Origin: Sporothrix humicola | Taxonomy: Eukaryota > Ascomycota > Sordariomycetes > Ophiostomatales > Ophiostomataceae | Length of the DNA: 64,000 bases | Assembly (NCBI GenBank): GCA_021396245.1 | Contig: WNYE01000068.1 | Coordinates: 165,395-229,394 of the forward strand | Direction: 5' to 3' | Shown here: piece after piece, positions 1-11,180 of the stretch | Layout of the letters: each line of letters opens with the position of its first letter | Position numbering within the stretch: the stretch's first letter is position 1 | Position numbers and translations under genes: made by a program | Notes under the pieces: model-generated | Database searches by the model: none | The model's input: the letters and a program-made list of their open reading frames with translations, nothing else | What the model was told of the DNA's origin: nothing

Positions 1-515
1 CTTGAAGTTGCTTCTTTGAGAGTTAGTAAATTCCGCCGGTATGTCCGACCGACGCCCGTGCTGTTGGTGTTGGTGCTGGTGTTGGAGATGGACCCACTCT
101 TTAAGCTTTGTCTTCCCACAGGGTTGGAGACCCGGAGTTTATTCGAGGCCGTGTTGGTGGACGTCGTTGTTGTCGACATGGAATCTGGTGATGCTTCGAG
201 TGATATTATTGTTTTACAAAATAAAGGGGAGATAGAATTCAGGGGGTTTTCCTGCCGAATTCTGTCTCTGGAGCGTTCAAAAGGAAGGAGCAACCGTGGC
301 CGTGTAAGTAGCCAGTGGGTACTCCGTACGCACACCATCTACGGAAGGCACGACCAGCAGGCAACATCAAAATTGCACTTTCTAGTAATTATGGATATAA
401 ATGAATTCATTCTGGTATAAAGCAAAGCTCAAATGCACAGTCTATGAAATGCAAAGTCTAATAAAAGTACAGCCCAACGCCAAACAGTATGCAACATAAC
501 CCTCACGCAAACACC
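1..515. other. Intergenic: 3' flank of the Ysc84-like gene
   Basis: No convincing gene. A frame is open on the plus strand through about 16-420, but it begins at a TTG, has a GTTGGT-rich start (about 58-90) and shows no domain or codon bias like the real genes. The stretch next to 515 is the downstream flank of the minus-strand gene that ends at 516 and should contain its 3' UTR. Confidence 0.5.
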
Positions 516-2114
516 CTACTGCAGCTCAGCCTTCGTGTCGCCAACACCCGGGTGCACCTGGTTGTCATCGACATACGGCGGGAGTTCTTCGTTGCCATTT
601 GTGGGCGAAGCAAATCCTCTCGCAGCAGGTGTCTCAAGCTGTGAGTACGTCGGCGGAGGCAGAGTGTTGTTCGCTGCTGCCTCTTCTGCTGCCTCCTGCT
701 CCTTGCTGCGCGCAGCAGGGGTTGCCGCCGCGGGAGATGGGGTCACAGGCGAGACGGCCATGGCAGATGTCATAAGAGGCGTTGCCGTCACGGCCGAGCT
801 GGCCACCGGGCTAACAACCGGCGTGCCGTCGATCTCGCGCTTGACTTCTTGCGGAGTGGATGCAGTAGGAGTGGGCGTCTGTGTCTGCACAGGGGCTGGC
901 GACGGTGCTGGAGCATACCACTGCTGAGGATAGGCTTCACCAGGCTGCTGAGCATATTGCTGGGGATATTGCTGGTACTGCTGGTACTGCTGCTGCGAGT
1001 ACTGCTCGTACTGTGCCGGCCGGGGCGGCATGGCCGGCGGGTACTGCCACCGGGCCTCGGCTTCGGCAGCGTGCACGGCGTCCAGCAGGACCTGGGCCGA
1101 CGTCTGCCATTGACCGGCGGGCACTTCGCCGCGCAAAATCTGGGCGACAGAAACGGGCGCGCCGTAAAACGCCGTGTTGGCCGACTGCCGCGACGTGACG
1201 ACGGTGCCGTCGACCTTGATGCCCGCGTAGATGCCCCGCGACTTGATATACGAGTACACGGCGCGGTCCATCGTCTGCTTGAACGCGCTGCGCCCGTTGG
1301 CCGGCACTTTCTGGTCCATGGCCGTGTTGTGCGTGGCCACGCCAAAACCGCCGCCGACGCCATAGGGACCAGCGGTGACGCCCAGGCTCGAGCCCAGGGA
1401 CAGGCGGGTGTTGCTGCAGAATGCTTCGAGGGCCTCCTGGGTGTTGAGCACCAGCACGCAGTCGTAAATGTCGGCGCCCAGAATGAAACCGGCACCGACC
1501 GTGTGGACCTGGATGCCCGACGGCGGGGACCACGAGCCGTCGGCGCGGCGGGCAATCAGCACGCCCGAGCCGGTGGCGCCCGAGACATGGATACCGACGC
1601 GGCCGGTCGTGAAGATGGCCAGACCGACGGCCTTTTGGACGACGCTGGCGGGGATGTGGATCAGAGCGCGACGCGTCTCGGGCGTTTTGCCTTTGGACGA
1701 GGACGATGACGATGACGACATCGACGACGTTGTCCGCTGGATGGCCTGCGGCTGCTGCTCGGCGAATCCGCGCAGGACGCGCGCCGCCTTCTCGCACTCC
1801 TTGTACATGGTCTCTGGCAGGAACCCCTCGGAACCCATGCGGTTGGCGAGCATGTTGATGGGTGAAGCGGCACGTGCGCCGAGAGCCGACAACCGGCTGC
1901 TCAGCGTCGAGCGGTAGTAGGCGCCGTTGGCTGTCGGCAGGCTGTTCTTCTTGTTGCAGTTGTTCTTCTTCTCGTTCTTCTCGCTCTTCTCGTCAAACTC
2001 GTTGCCGTTGTCGTTGACTTGGGGAGCATAATAAGGAGCTGTGTTTTGGGTCTGACCCTGAGTATAAAACGACTCGGGGTCGGCAGGCTCGCCAGTGATT
2101 TCGGCTTTGGTCAT
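516..2114 (-). CDS. Ysc84/SH3YL1-like actin regulator (DUF500 family)
   Basis: Single-exon gene of 532 residues with ATG at 2114. Residues about 150-350 form a Ysc84 (DUF500, Las17-binding) domain. It shows the family pattern of a hydrophobic lead-in (VVQKAVGLAIF), a glycine-rich core (GSGVLIAR, VGAGFILGAD), the stretch LNTQEALEAF and a second glycine-rich segment (GPYGVGGGFG). In yeast, Ysc84/Lsb family members bind Las17/WASP and F-actin at endocytic patches and bind membranes through this domain. No SH3 domain follows, unlike yeast Ysc84. Instead the C-terminal third is low complexity: a Gln/Tyr-rich run (about 368-400), then a Pro/Thr/Ala-rich tail. The N-terminal 150 residues are charged and poor in homology, with a serine run at about 131-140. 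A cortical actin/endocytosis role is inferred from the domain only. Confidence 0.9.
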   Translation of the reverse strand: MTKAEITGEPADPESFYTQGQTQNTAPYYAPQVNDNGNEFDEKSEKNEKKNNCNKKNSLPTANGAYYRSTLSSRLSALGARAASPINMLANRMGSEGFLPETMYKECEKAARVLRGFAEQQPQAIQRTTSSMSSSSSSSSKGKTPETRRALIHIPASVVQKAVGLAIFTTGRVGIHVSGATGSGVLIARRADGSWSPPSGIQVHTVGAGFILGADIYDCVLVLNTQEALEAFCSNTRLSLGSSLGVTAGPYGVGGGFGVATHNTAMDQKVPANGRSAFKQTMDRAVYSYIKSRGIYAGIKVDGTVVTSRQSANTAFYGAPVSVAQILRGEVPAGQWQTSAQVLLDAVHAAEAEARWQYPPAMPPRPAQYEQYSQQQYQQYQQYPQQYAQQPGEAYPQQWYAPAPSPAPVQTQTPTPTASTPQEVKREIDGTPVVSPVASSAVTATPLMTSAMAVSPVTPSPAAATPAARSKEQEAAEEAAANNTLPPPTYSQLETPAARGFASPTNGNEELPPYVDDNQVHPGVGDTKAELQ

Positions 2115-3362
2115 TTTGATAGATGTGGGAGGTGATGATCTGTGTGAAAGTGTGGAGATGAGTGTCGAGTGTGGATGTGGTGATGTTTGTGTAATGTCGA
2201 GGAGTTGGGTTAGTTGGTGATGGTTTCTGAATTAATTCCAGAATATGGAACCAACTTCTTATTTATCTTTCTCGATTGTTCGTCTGTTCTCTTTAAAAGC
2301 TACAAATTTATTTCTGAAATCCCGGTGCCTTGCATGGTCAACGCGTCCACGGCCGCATGTTGTGGCCGAGCCTTTCATCATCTTACTTTTTTGCTATTTT
2401 GCTTGCCCATCTTCACTTACACCACTAGCGCCGTGTCAATGCCGCGCTTTGCTCGCTATCTTCAGGGGCTGTGTTTGGCAGGGTTGGCGGTTGGCAAAAG
2501 GCGACATTGTACCTGCCCACTAAATTAGCGTGGAAATGTACTTGTACTAGGCACCAGAATAAAAAGAGGCGCTGCAAGCTTCAGACTACAGACACCAAGC
2601 AGGCTCCAGTTTAGGGACTGCACTAATACTAATATTCGCTCTCGCTTTCGCTGCCACCACGTTCTCTTTGCACAGTGTCACATCACCCTGCCACTCGCGC
2701 ATCACTCGTCTGAATCTCGCATTGACTCGGCAGCTCGGGTTCACTCGCGTTCGGTGGGACTGCCCGTATCTCGCTTTTTACGTCAAGCACGCCAAAAACT
2801 AAGTCAAAAGTTAAAGTTGTGGGGAATGCCAATGACGACGGGACGGCAGTTTGGCTACAGCCTGATTTATTAACGTGTTCTACAGGAAGTCTACGGATAG
2901 TCCACATATTGTGTACCTCGTACGGATATTGATATCATTGGTCGACAGGACACATTTGCACGTTACGATTGTGTTTCGAGTTTGGAGAGAGAAAATGTTT
3001 GTGGTGAAATTTGCATTATGTTGACATCTAAATACAAAAGAAATATCCACAAAAGAAAAAAAGAAAAGAAAATGCAAAAGAAAATACAAGAAAAACGGGA
3101 ATATCCAAGAGTATGTAGAGGAAGTCCCGAAAACCGTTGCGCCAGTTTTAGGTAATGTACATAGAAAAAGAATTTCAACATAAAGATCGTGAGAACATGA
3201 AATGCTGGACATGAAGTTTTTGGTAGTCGTTCAGACTAAAAAGAAAGGACGTGATGACAAGGAAAACAAAATGTGGAGAGCGGCATAGGTGACCGAGGTC
3301 AAGACGACAGCCGCGATCACTGGCGACGCCGGCAGTCTGAGATATCGCAGGTACCGCTCGCT
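2115..3362. other. Intergenic: Ysc84-like promoter and pirin 3' region
   Basis: About 1.25 kb with no supported gene. The part next to 2115 should be promoter and 5' UTR of the minus-strand Ysc84-like gene, and contains one isolated ACGCGT at 2341-2346. The part next to 3362 lies downstream of pirin. It includes an A-rich stretch (about 3045-3105) that reads as T-rich on the transcribed strand, as expected for a 3' end. Confidence 0.5.
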
Positions 3363-4274
3363 TCAGTGCACCATCGACTTGCCAATCTCGCTCTGCCACC
3401 CCTCGGCCCGCTCAAAGCCGTTGGAGTGTGTCTGGTAGTCCATGAGCGCCTTGTAGACCTCCTCCTTGGAGTTGACCACGAAGGGGCCGTACTGGACAAT
3501 AGGCTGGTCCAAAGGCGTGCCGGCCACCAGGACGAACCGAGCAGACTCCGTCGCCGAAGCGTCCACGCTGGCCGTGATGCCGTCGCCCTCGGGGCCAAAG
3601 ACAACGTTGTTGTACTGCTCAACCTTTTTCGGCTCTTCCTCGCCGTTGGAAAAGTTGACGTTGCCCTCCAGGATGTAGGCAAAGGCGTTCCAGTTGGCAG
3701 GCAGCGGCTGGGCCACCTTGCCGCCGGGCTTGACCTCAAAGTCCAGAATCCACACGGGCGTGTACGCCAGGTCCTTGACGCTGTCGATGCCATGGCTCTG
3801 GCCCGAGATCACCTTGATGTGCACCTTGTTGTCGTCGACATCCACCGTCGGGATCTCGGCGGCGCGCAGGTCGCGGTAGCGGGGCTCGCAGTTCTTCAAG
3901 TCCTTGGGGAGGTCGACCCAGAGTTGCAGGCCGACATTCGCCGAACCGTCAGGGTTCTGCCGCGGCATCTCGGCGTGCATGATGCCCTTGCCGGCCGTCA
4001 TGAACTGCAGGTCGCCCGAGTTGATGGTGCCGCTGTTGCCGGCGAAGTCTTCGTGGTCGACGCCGCCCTCCAGCAGGTAGGTAATGGTCTCCTGGCCGCG
4101 GTGGGGGTGGTCGGGGAAACCGGCGCCTGGCTTGATCGAGAAGTGGTCGAGCATCAGGAAAGGGGAAAAGTTGCGGAGCGCGGGCGTGCCGATCGAGCGG
4201 CGGACGCGGGCACCGGCGCCTTCACTCTGCTCGAGAGCGAGGAAAACCTTGCGGATGTGACGCGGGAAAGTCAT
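3363..4274 (-). CDS. Pirin family protein
   Basis: 303 residues from the ATG at 4274; family members are usually about 290-310. It begins MTFPRHIRKVFLALEQ and carries the pirin N-terminal cupin signature with its metal-binding residues: HPHRG (two His) and, further on, GKGIMHAEMP (His and Glu). The C-terminal cupin half is also present (LVAGTPLDQPIVQYGPFV). Pirins are Fe-binding bicupins, nuclear transcriptional cofactors in animals and quercetin dioxygenase-like enzymes in bacteria; the fungal role is not settled. I chose 4274 because of its CACAATG context and family-like length. The frame stays open upstream to a TTG at 4616 and includes another ATG at 4481, which would add a hydrophobic segment (MKFVSIILSILIGISS). 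The TATA box at 4508-4516 fits initiation at 4274, and possibly at 4481, but not at 4616. Confidence 0.88.
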   Translation of the reverse strand: MTFPRHIRKVFLALEQSEGAGARVRRSIGTPALRNFSPFLMLDHFSIKPGAGFPDHPHRGQETITYLLEGGVDHEDFAGNSGTINSGDLQFMTAGKGIMHAEMPRQNPDGSANVGLQLWVDLPKDLKNCEPRYRDLRAAEIPTVDVDDNKVHIKVISGQSHGIDSVKDLAYTPVWILDFEVKPGGKVAQPLPANWNAFAYILEGNVNFSNGEEEPKKVEQYNNVVFGPEGDGITASVDASATESARFVLVAGTPLDQPIVQYGPFVVNSKEEVYKALMDYQTHSNGFERAEGWQSEIGKSMVH

Positions 4275-4507
4275 TGTGGAAGAGACGGGGGTGTTGACGG
4301 TGTTGTAGAAAGAAGAAATGTTGTTTGTGGTGATGGTGTTGTTTTTGTTGAGAGTGTTCAGTTGAACCAAGTTGTTAATGGTACTGCTGATACTTTGGAA
4401 AGTCTCTGGAAAGTTGCTTCGAATGAGTAGGATCGAGCTGATGCCAATGAGGATGGAGAGAATAATCGAAACAAACTTCATCGGACCAAGGTGGATCGGA
4501 TCGATGT

Positions 4508-4516
4508 CTTTTATAG
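4508..4516 (-). promoter_or_regulatory. TATA box of the pirin gene
   Basis: On the minus strand this reads CTATAAAAG. It lies about 235 bases upstream of the preferred pirin ATG (4274). With initiation 30-100 bases downstream, the transcript would start at about 4480-4410. That makes the ATG at 4481 marginal and favours 4274. Confidence 0.5.
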
Positions 4517-6426
4517 ATGGGAGATGCAGTAGTTCAATTGAGGGGAAACTTGCAGATTTGCAGGCTTTTGGGTCGATGAAAGAAAGAGCTATGTAAGATA
4601 GTGTAATAATAGTCAAATGGTAGGAGAAGACGGGAGAGGCTGAGAAAGCTGGGCTTGCATGTTCGTAAAAAAAAAGACTGTCGATGTCCGGCAGGGTGCT
4701 GGGCTAGTAGAAATAAAGGAACGATCGCGAATCTTCGCCGTCCGATTCGCCCAGACCAGCCCTGTAATTGCCCATAAATGGACAGCACAGCTGGCCAGGG
4801 CTGGTATTAGAGAGCTTTACAGCATCCACTGGAGCTCTTGCTCGCCTAAGGATTCGTCATGGTCGCCAGCTGCTTACAGCTTACAGAGACCCCGCATAGA
4901 GCGCAAAAAGGTGTTTGGGTGGGCCGCTCTTGGCCTTTTCGGCCTTTGCGACCTTCAAGGTCAGCCATGACAAAGCGCAGTGGACCAGCAGGTGGGAACG
5001 GTTTGGAAGTGCCAGTGCTTTCTCAGTGCTTTTGCGTAACGGCTGTATTTCGCTGATGTAACGGTTAGTCAGGGGCGACATCATATGGTCTAGTCTAATC
5101 GGGGATAGTTTAGTCTATGACAATTATCTGACTGTGGCTTGTCATCTGTGGCGGGTCCTAGAAATTCACGTGATAAATCACGCCTTTTTCTTTTGTTTCT
5201 CTCTTCCCCACCCCTGCATAACCCGCCAATGACACCATCGCTGGCGATCCACCCCACTTGGTGTGTAAGTCGCTGCGAATCGCTGGAAGAAGGGAAAACG
5301 AGAGAGCAAGAGAATGAGGATGCAGCCAATTAGGCGAGCACTGATAAGAAACGTGCAAATGCACAGGCTCGACAGGGCAAGCTCACATCCTCACACCCAC
5401 TCACACAGGTCGAGAACAGACCTGTAAATTGAGCCAGTTATCCAATACTTTGGGTTAAATGCAGGAGGTGAGATGGCGTTCGACGCTATGCGTTACCGTT
5501 GGACGCTCTGTTCACTCTATTGCTCATCGATGTTTGGTTCCTCTTCAGTTTCCCCTCTTTCTCACATCCTGTTCATCTTTTAACGGTTGTGTCGGATGTG
5601 ACCGTTATCTCGCAGAGAGACAAGACAGACAGGGGATGAGGAGGGGGAAAAGTCTTGCTCTTTGTGCACTATCTGCCCTACTGAGCACATCCGTAGATCA
5701 GGTCATAATCTATCGATGATAACGGCCAAGACGCGGGGAAGCGCCTTGTGTATCATATCTTTGTATCGTGTCGTATCGTATCGAGTCATATCTTGCATCG
5801 TCATTCATCCGCCACATATTCGCATCGATAGATCGATCATATCACGGCGATAGGAACGTCGCTCCGTATCATGTAAAAACAAATTCTTTTTTGCGGTACT
5901 TTGGTTCCGGTATCCGTATGTATATAAAAAGGTCCCTAGTCTAGCCGAAGAAAACAAGAAAACAACAAGGTGGTAAACGATAAGAAACAAGACAAGAGAG
6001 AAAAAGACAGTGAGTCAAAAAGGGAAAGCAAAAACGGAATGAAATAAAGAGTGGGAATCAAAACAAAGGCCGTTATGTTTTATCGGTTGTGAAGAACGGA
6101 TCATAAGGCAAAACAAGTAAGACGTCATAAACGACGGAAAAGAACATCAAGAGAGATGTGAGTAACGAGAAAGGATAGTGTGAGCGATGTTCCCAATGGT
6201 GAGAAACGGAGTAATAAGGTGTATAGAAGGTGTGTTGAATAAAAAGTCGTCAAGAGAAAAAAGAGGACAACAGGGAGAGTTCATGAGAAAGAGGGTGTGC
6301 ACACTTCCTGCAAGGTCTCCCCTAACGCCCGCTACTGTTTCGTCCTTATCGCAGAGGTGTTCAGAGGCGCAGAAAAGGACTGTTCCGGCCACAAAATCCA
6401 GAATGCCATGAATAGCACTCCAGTTT
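4517..6426. other. Intergenic between pirin and the CAP20-like gene
   Basis: About 1.9 kb without a supported protein gene. It contains a short inverted repeat CGTGAT-aa-ATCACG next to a CACGTG (about 5167-5181), a tandem TATCG-type microsatellite (about 5757-5800), and a plus-strand TATA box (5921-5932) followed by an A/G-rich stretch. Sequence next to 6426 should include the 3' UTR of the CAP20-like gene. Confidence 0.5.
5921..5932 (+). promoter_or_regulatory. Orphan plus-strand TATA box
   Basis: Reads TATATAAAAAGG, a strong TATA element. About 400 bases of purine-rich, leader-like sequence follow. No convincing plus-strand gene lies downstream; the best frame is a 74-codon ORF from 6187 with no recognisable domain. 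Transcription from here would run antisense into the 3' end of the CAP20-like gene. Confidence 0.3.
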
Positions 6427-7032
6427 TTAATTGGCGCCGTTGGGCGTCTTCTCGTTGATGGAGACCTCTACCTGCTTCTTGGCAGTCGACAGGTATGCAC
6501 GCACCCAGGCCAGCGTCTCGGACGTAACGGTAATCGCTGTCAGGGCCAGGGCCTTGCCGGCCGGGATGTAGCCGTCGCCGCCGACCTGCTTGCGCTCGCC
6601 CGAGTAGACATCGTAGACGTGGTCACGGCCCTCGGAAGCCTTGCGTACGGGGAACAGGACAAAGTCCTTGGTCTCCTGGTAGACCTCGGCGGTGGGCTTG
6701 CGGACGACGGGGAAGCGCTGGTCAAGCGAGTCGAGGGTGCGGTCGCCGAGGGAGTCGGCCTTCTTGACGTAGGGCGAGACGTAGCCGTACGGCTTGGTGA
6801 GGTAGGGCAGGACGGGCTTGGCCAGGGTCTGGTAGGCGGAGGAGCTGATGGCAATGGTCTGCTGGCCGTACTTGTTGTCCTTGACGGTGGAGACGCCGTC
6901 GGAGACGAGCGGGTACTGGAGCAGATGCTGTTATCGTTAGACATAGCCCCACGATGGGAGAGACGGACACGAAATACACACCTCAATGAAAGCCGACTGG
7001 GGGCTGACGCCGTTAACCTGGGGAGAGGCCAT
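6427..7032 (-). CDS. Perilipin-like lipid-droplet protein (CAP20/MPL1 family)
   Basis: Two exons: 7032-6982 (17 codons) and 6927-6427. The 54-base intron 6928-6981 starts GTGTGT, has CTAAC near its 3' end and ends CAG. The joined protein is 183 residues, matching CAP20-family length as I recall it. Exon 1 encodes MASPQVNGVSPQSAFIE; exon 2 continues HLLQYPLVSDGVSTVK, then AYQTLAKPVLPYLTKPYGYVSPYVKKADSLGD in pieces typical of the fungal perilipin domain. Metarhizium MPL1 and Colletotrichum CAP20 coat lipid droplets and affect droplet size and appressorium turgor; by homology this one is predicted to act at the droplet surface. The start has a good context (CACAATGGCC). Upstream sequence on the coding strand is strongly pyrimidine-rich (about 7100-7600), as in many highly expressed fungal promoters. 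Confidence 0.88.
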
Positions 7033-10000
7033 TGTGATTGTGTGGAGGGTTTTGACTGGAAAAAGGTCGGTAGATAGGATTCGTTCGTGTGCGACTTGAA
7101 TTGGAAAGAGTCGAAGAAGAGAGAAGCTCGAGCTTGAGGTGGGCGAGCAACAGAAATAAGAGACCTAGATGCGCGGGGGTGGTAAGAAAGAGGTCCAGAC
7201 AGAAAAATACGAAAATTCGTAGAGAAAGAAGAAACAGAAGGTTCCTGAGTGAGACGGCTGAGACACAAAAGGGGAACAAAGAATGCACCACAAGATTGGT
7301 GTGTCAAGGTGAAGGAAGCAGAAAGGAAGGAAGGAGCACGGCAGGGCGAAAGTGCCAGGGCGATTACCAGAGCAGCGTGTTGGTGGGTAGATAGTGTCAG
7401 GTACAGATTGGGGAAGGAGCGGTTATCTTACAATGTAGATGGACAGTCTTTGTCGATGAGGAGATGCGTCGATGTATTCGTTGGTGATGCAAAGAGGAAA
7501 GAGCGAAGGAGCAAATGGAAAGAAGGAAGGAAAGAAGAGAGAAAAAGGGAAAGAAGAAAAGAAAACACAGGTGAGGAAAGCGCAAGGTGGCAAGCTTTTG
7601 TTTTCTACGAATTACGAATGGTCTACAACAAGTCCGGCGAGTAACGGAAGCCATTTTGCGTGCTTCTTTCCTTTCTTACACAACACCACCCACCTTGGCA
7701 AAGGTGTGGCAATAGAACCAGAGGCTTTCAGAAGGAAGGTACTAAGTACAGAAGATACTTCTCAAGTTTCTCTTGACTGCTTGCTGTCTCACTCTGGTAC
7801 TCATTTCTCTGTGTTTTGTCTTTTCTTACGTTTCTTCGCCCGAATTGCCTCTGACATGGTGTGAGATGATGCGCGTCCGTATTTTCTTTTCGACTTTTTC
7901 TTCGTGCATCTTTTTCACGTTTTCGCCTGGCCCTATGGTCGCGTTCCTGTTTTTGCAAGCTTTTGGCATGTGCTTTTGCCATTCAGATTGAGAAAGAGCT
8001 TTTAAAGTGGATGCCTGCCAGCGGCCTTGTCTGGTAGCGGGGCTGGGCGGTCGCTCATGCACTAAAGCTCGCCCACCCCCAGGCGCTATTGACCTAAAAA
8101 AAGAGAGGAACAACAGACGAGAAACATGGAAAGAGAGAGAAAAAAAACGGTTCTGACGGGCCTGGGCCTCTGAGCGTTTCGAGTCCCATCCCAAACCGTC
8201 CCAAGCTCCTGATTTAGTGCATTAGCTTGCAGGAAGCAGTTATCACTGCAAAACAGCTTCCTTATCTCTACATACAAAGAAGCCTGTCGAGCCTGTCATA
8301 CACCACTGTACACTCCTGCACCTCTGGATCCGGGAAACGAATGTGTCGAGGATACATTGCTTGCGCGCGCGTCTCAAGGGAGCTCGAACTGCTATTGGAT
8401 AGCATTTATGAAGCTTCTGCGCGTGGATTGGACGTTGTGGCATCTACAACACGTAATATGGAAGAGTTTGGCATTCGATGCATTCGCAGTTTTGTGGCAT
8501 GTTCTGGCATGTGAAAGCCAATGGCCCGTGCGTTTTCTGTGCATTGCTCTTGCCTTCGCAGTATTCTCCGTTGAAATGCGCTAGGGGCAGCCTATCAGGC
8601 GGCTCCTTCCCTCCCCTGTTCCCTCCCTGTTCATTGCTTTTTGGTTGTGACTGGCCTGGCCCTGTGTCGCCACCACGTCAGGCGCAAAACGGCAAAGGGA
8701 GACGAGTAGAGGGGCAAAGGGGATGCGTGAGCAACCGAACATTCAAGGTAAACGAGGTAAGGTTAGGGAGGAAAGTTTAATGCGAAAAGACAACAACCAG
8801 AGCAAGTATTAGAGTACGAGAATGATAGGAGCAATATGCACCAATCCAGGCGGCCTCTGGTACGGAATTTGCCATGCCGTGGCAGTCGGTCGGTCTTGCC
8901 ATTTCAACCTCGCAATCACGTTCTTTCCTGTGAAGTCGGTTGATGTGCACTCCTCCTGTTGACTACGTGTATGCGCGCGCTGTGGCTCGTTTCCTACGTT
9001 CCTTCCTTATGCATTATCAACATATGCGTGTGCGAATTCGCAGCGATAACATGGCCCCGACATGATCCGTTCCTGCCTCTTCCTATCCCCTGCTATGTTC
9101 CACATGCCAAATGACATCACCAAATCGTACCCTGTACCCTTCTGCATCCGCTATCTCTGCATCGCCAACCTGTACATCGATACATTGACACCGCGATGCT
9201 GCAACATGTCCATACTACCGCAATACAACTGATACACCGGTCTCGGCCATCCGACCCTGTCCTGCCCAGCTTCCTTATCACGCCTTTTCTGTCCCTATCC
9301 ACAAACCAATAGACAAAGTGGTGTGCTTGTCTTGTTCATTTCATGTGTTCCGTTTCCTACCGATCTCACTGGATTGCCTTTTATTGCAATATCTGCGGTG
9401 CCTGCGTCGCCTTGCCTTGTCTCCCTCGGCCGCTCTGTGCAATTCTAACCGAGATGATACGGTATCCCTTTGCGAGAGGGACAGAAGAAAAAGGAAGAAT
9501 GTTGTGTAACCAGTCCTTTGGTTTTCTTCCCACCAAAGAAGCAAGAAGAACGAGAGGCTGAGACATGTGCCTGGATCCTCGAATTGGAACCCGCGTCGGA
9601 CTCCCTCGAAAGATCCAACAGACGTTGGCAGCTGTCTACCAGTACTTTCTTATCGGCCAGGAACCAATCCACTGGCTTCCCTTGATACAAATATTCAAGT
9701 TGGCTATTCATATATCAGGCCAAGCTCCCTTTTGACACTCGTGGGGGTCATGTTGGTGTTTGCGTCGAGCATGCCAGGCACGGTGAACTGATAATAACAG
9801 TCTTTCCTCCCTTCACCAACATTTTGTCTGTGCTTTTATTATTCTTCTCTCTGACTTTATAGCATTCTTCGCGGTGCTGTCTCTGTTTGTTTTGTTTGCT
9901 TTTCTTTTTGCTTTTTCCTCTTTGGATTCGGAATACGACGCAAGCCGTGTAAGTCCACTCTTCTTGGGCTCGGAGATGGTCACTTATTAAATAGAACCCT

Positions 10001-11180
10001 TGTCGAACCCACCGGGCTTTGGGTTCGGTATGATACCCTATTCTGCAGGTAATTATCATCACAGATCAAGAAACAGGGGTATTGAAGCACATGCTTTTTT
10101 TTTTTTATGAACAGAAACTGAGCAGACGTCTGGCGCTTCCAGACCAGGAACGCCACAAATCACGATACAGTCTGATCTTGCGTTGCAAACATTTCGAATA
10201 CGACAGAATTAAGCAGGCCTGGGTCTCTGCAGACAGTCTGTTCTCTTATGGCCAAGACTCGCTACCGGCTCGCTGCCCGTGACAGGCACCCTCCAAGGTT
10301 CTCGGCAGCGCACTGTTATTCAAGGGAGACTCGACAAATCACGTCCAGCAGACGGTTGATACATTAGCAGTGAGCCGACCAGAGTTGCAAGTGGCAACTG
10401 CAGTCCTCAGTACGCAAAGGTGGACAGGTCTTTGCCCTTGGCATTACACGACTGAAGGGGAAGTGTCTCCGTTGTCCGCTGTCTGTTGTCCACCGTCCCT
10501 TTGTCCTTCTTTGCGGAACGGCCGTCCTGTTACCTAACAGTGGTGAGCGTACCGCCTACGAGAACCTCGTTAAGCCCGTCGCCAAGACGGAATGGAGATC
10601 CAAAAGAATTCAAAAAAGTCTATTCATTGTGAACGATGTGCGCTATTCGGGAAAGCTAACTGCGCGCATCACTTTTCGGTCTTGATGCCTTTTTTTCGGT
10701 AATAGCTTAGAGTGGCAAAAACTGGACCCCTTTCACATGTCAATAACGACCTGACATCTGACACGAGCTTTTTCTACCAAACGGCACAGAACGACCAAAA
10801 AGCTTTTACAACGTCACACCGCGCGACATGATTTCATGCGAGGACAGGGACAGCGGGCAGAAAATAGACAGGGCCCAAAAGGCTCGCTCGACAAGGAAAA
10901 TAAAGTAAATGGAAAAACGAAGCAGGCCAGACGGCAAGGAAAAGGAAACAGGCACGGGCATGTTCCGCAATGGATCCCCTGCTTTCGTCTAGACGCGTGC
11001 GATCGACGACTTCCCATGTGTGCTGCAGTTCCGCCCACCGACGCGCGCTCGCTTCGACTTACGCCGAGCCCGTGGGCAGGGCAAAAGGCCGTGTCAATGG
11101 CCGGGACTGTTCCCCGGCCGTGGCGCCAATCCATCTTGCACATCGCCAACGAACAAGTAATTTATGCCGTGCCATGTGAG
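7033..11180. other. Gene-poor region upstream of the CAP20-like gene
   Basis: About 4.1 kb. No open frame here has a recognisable domain, GC-rich third positions or plausible exon structure. The part nearest 7033 should be promoter and 5' UTR of the minus-strand CAP20-like gene. It includes a long, almost pure purine tract on the plus strand (about 7496-7568). The frame at 10836-11198 (120 codons, GC-rich) was considered and not accepted. Confidence 0.5.

Noticed and set aside
3273..4430. 385-codon plus-strand frame opposite pirin
   Set aside because: Antisense shadow; pirin on the minus strand has full family motifs.
5167..5181. CACGTG plus CGTGAT/ATCACG inverted repeat as a specific operator
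   Set aside because: A six-base arm pair occurs often by chance in 64 kb, and it lies far from any start codon (about 0.9 kb from pirin's ATG).
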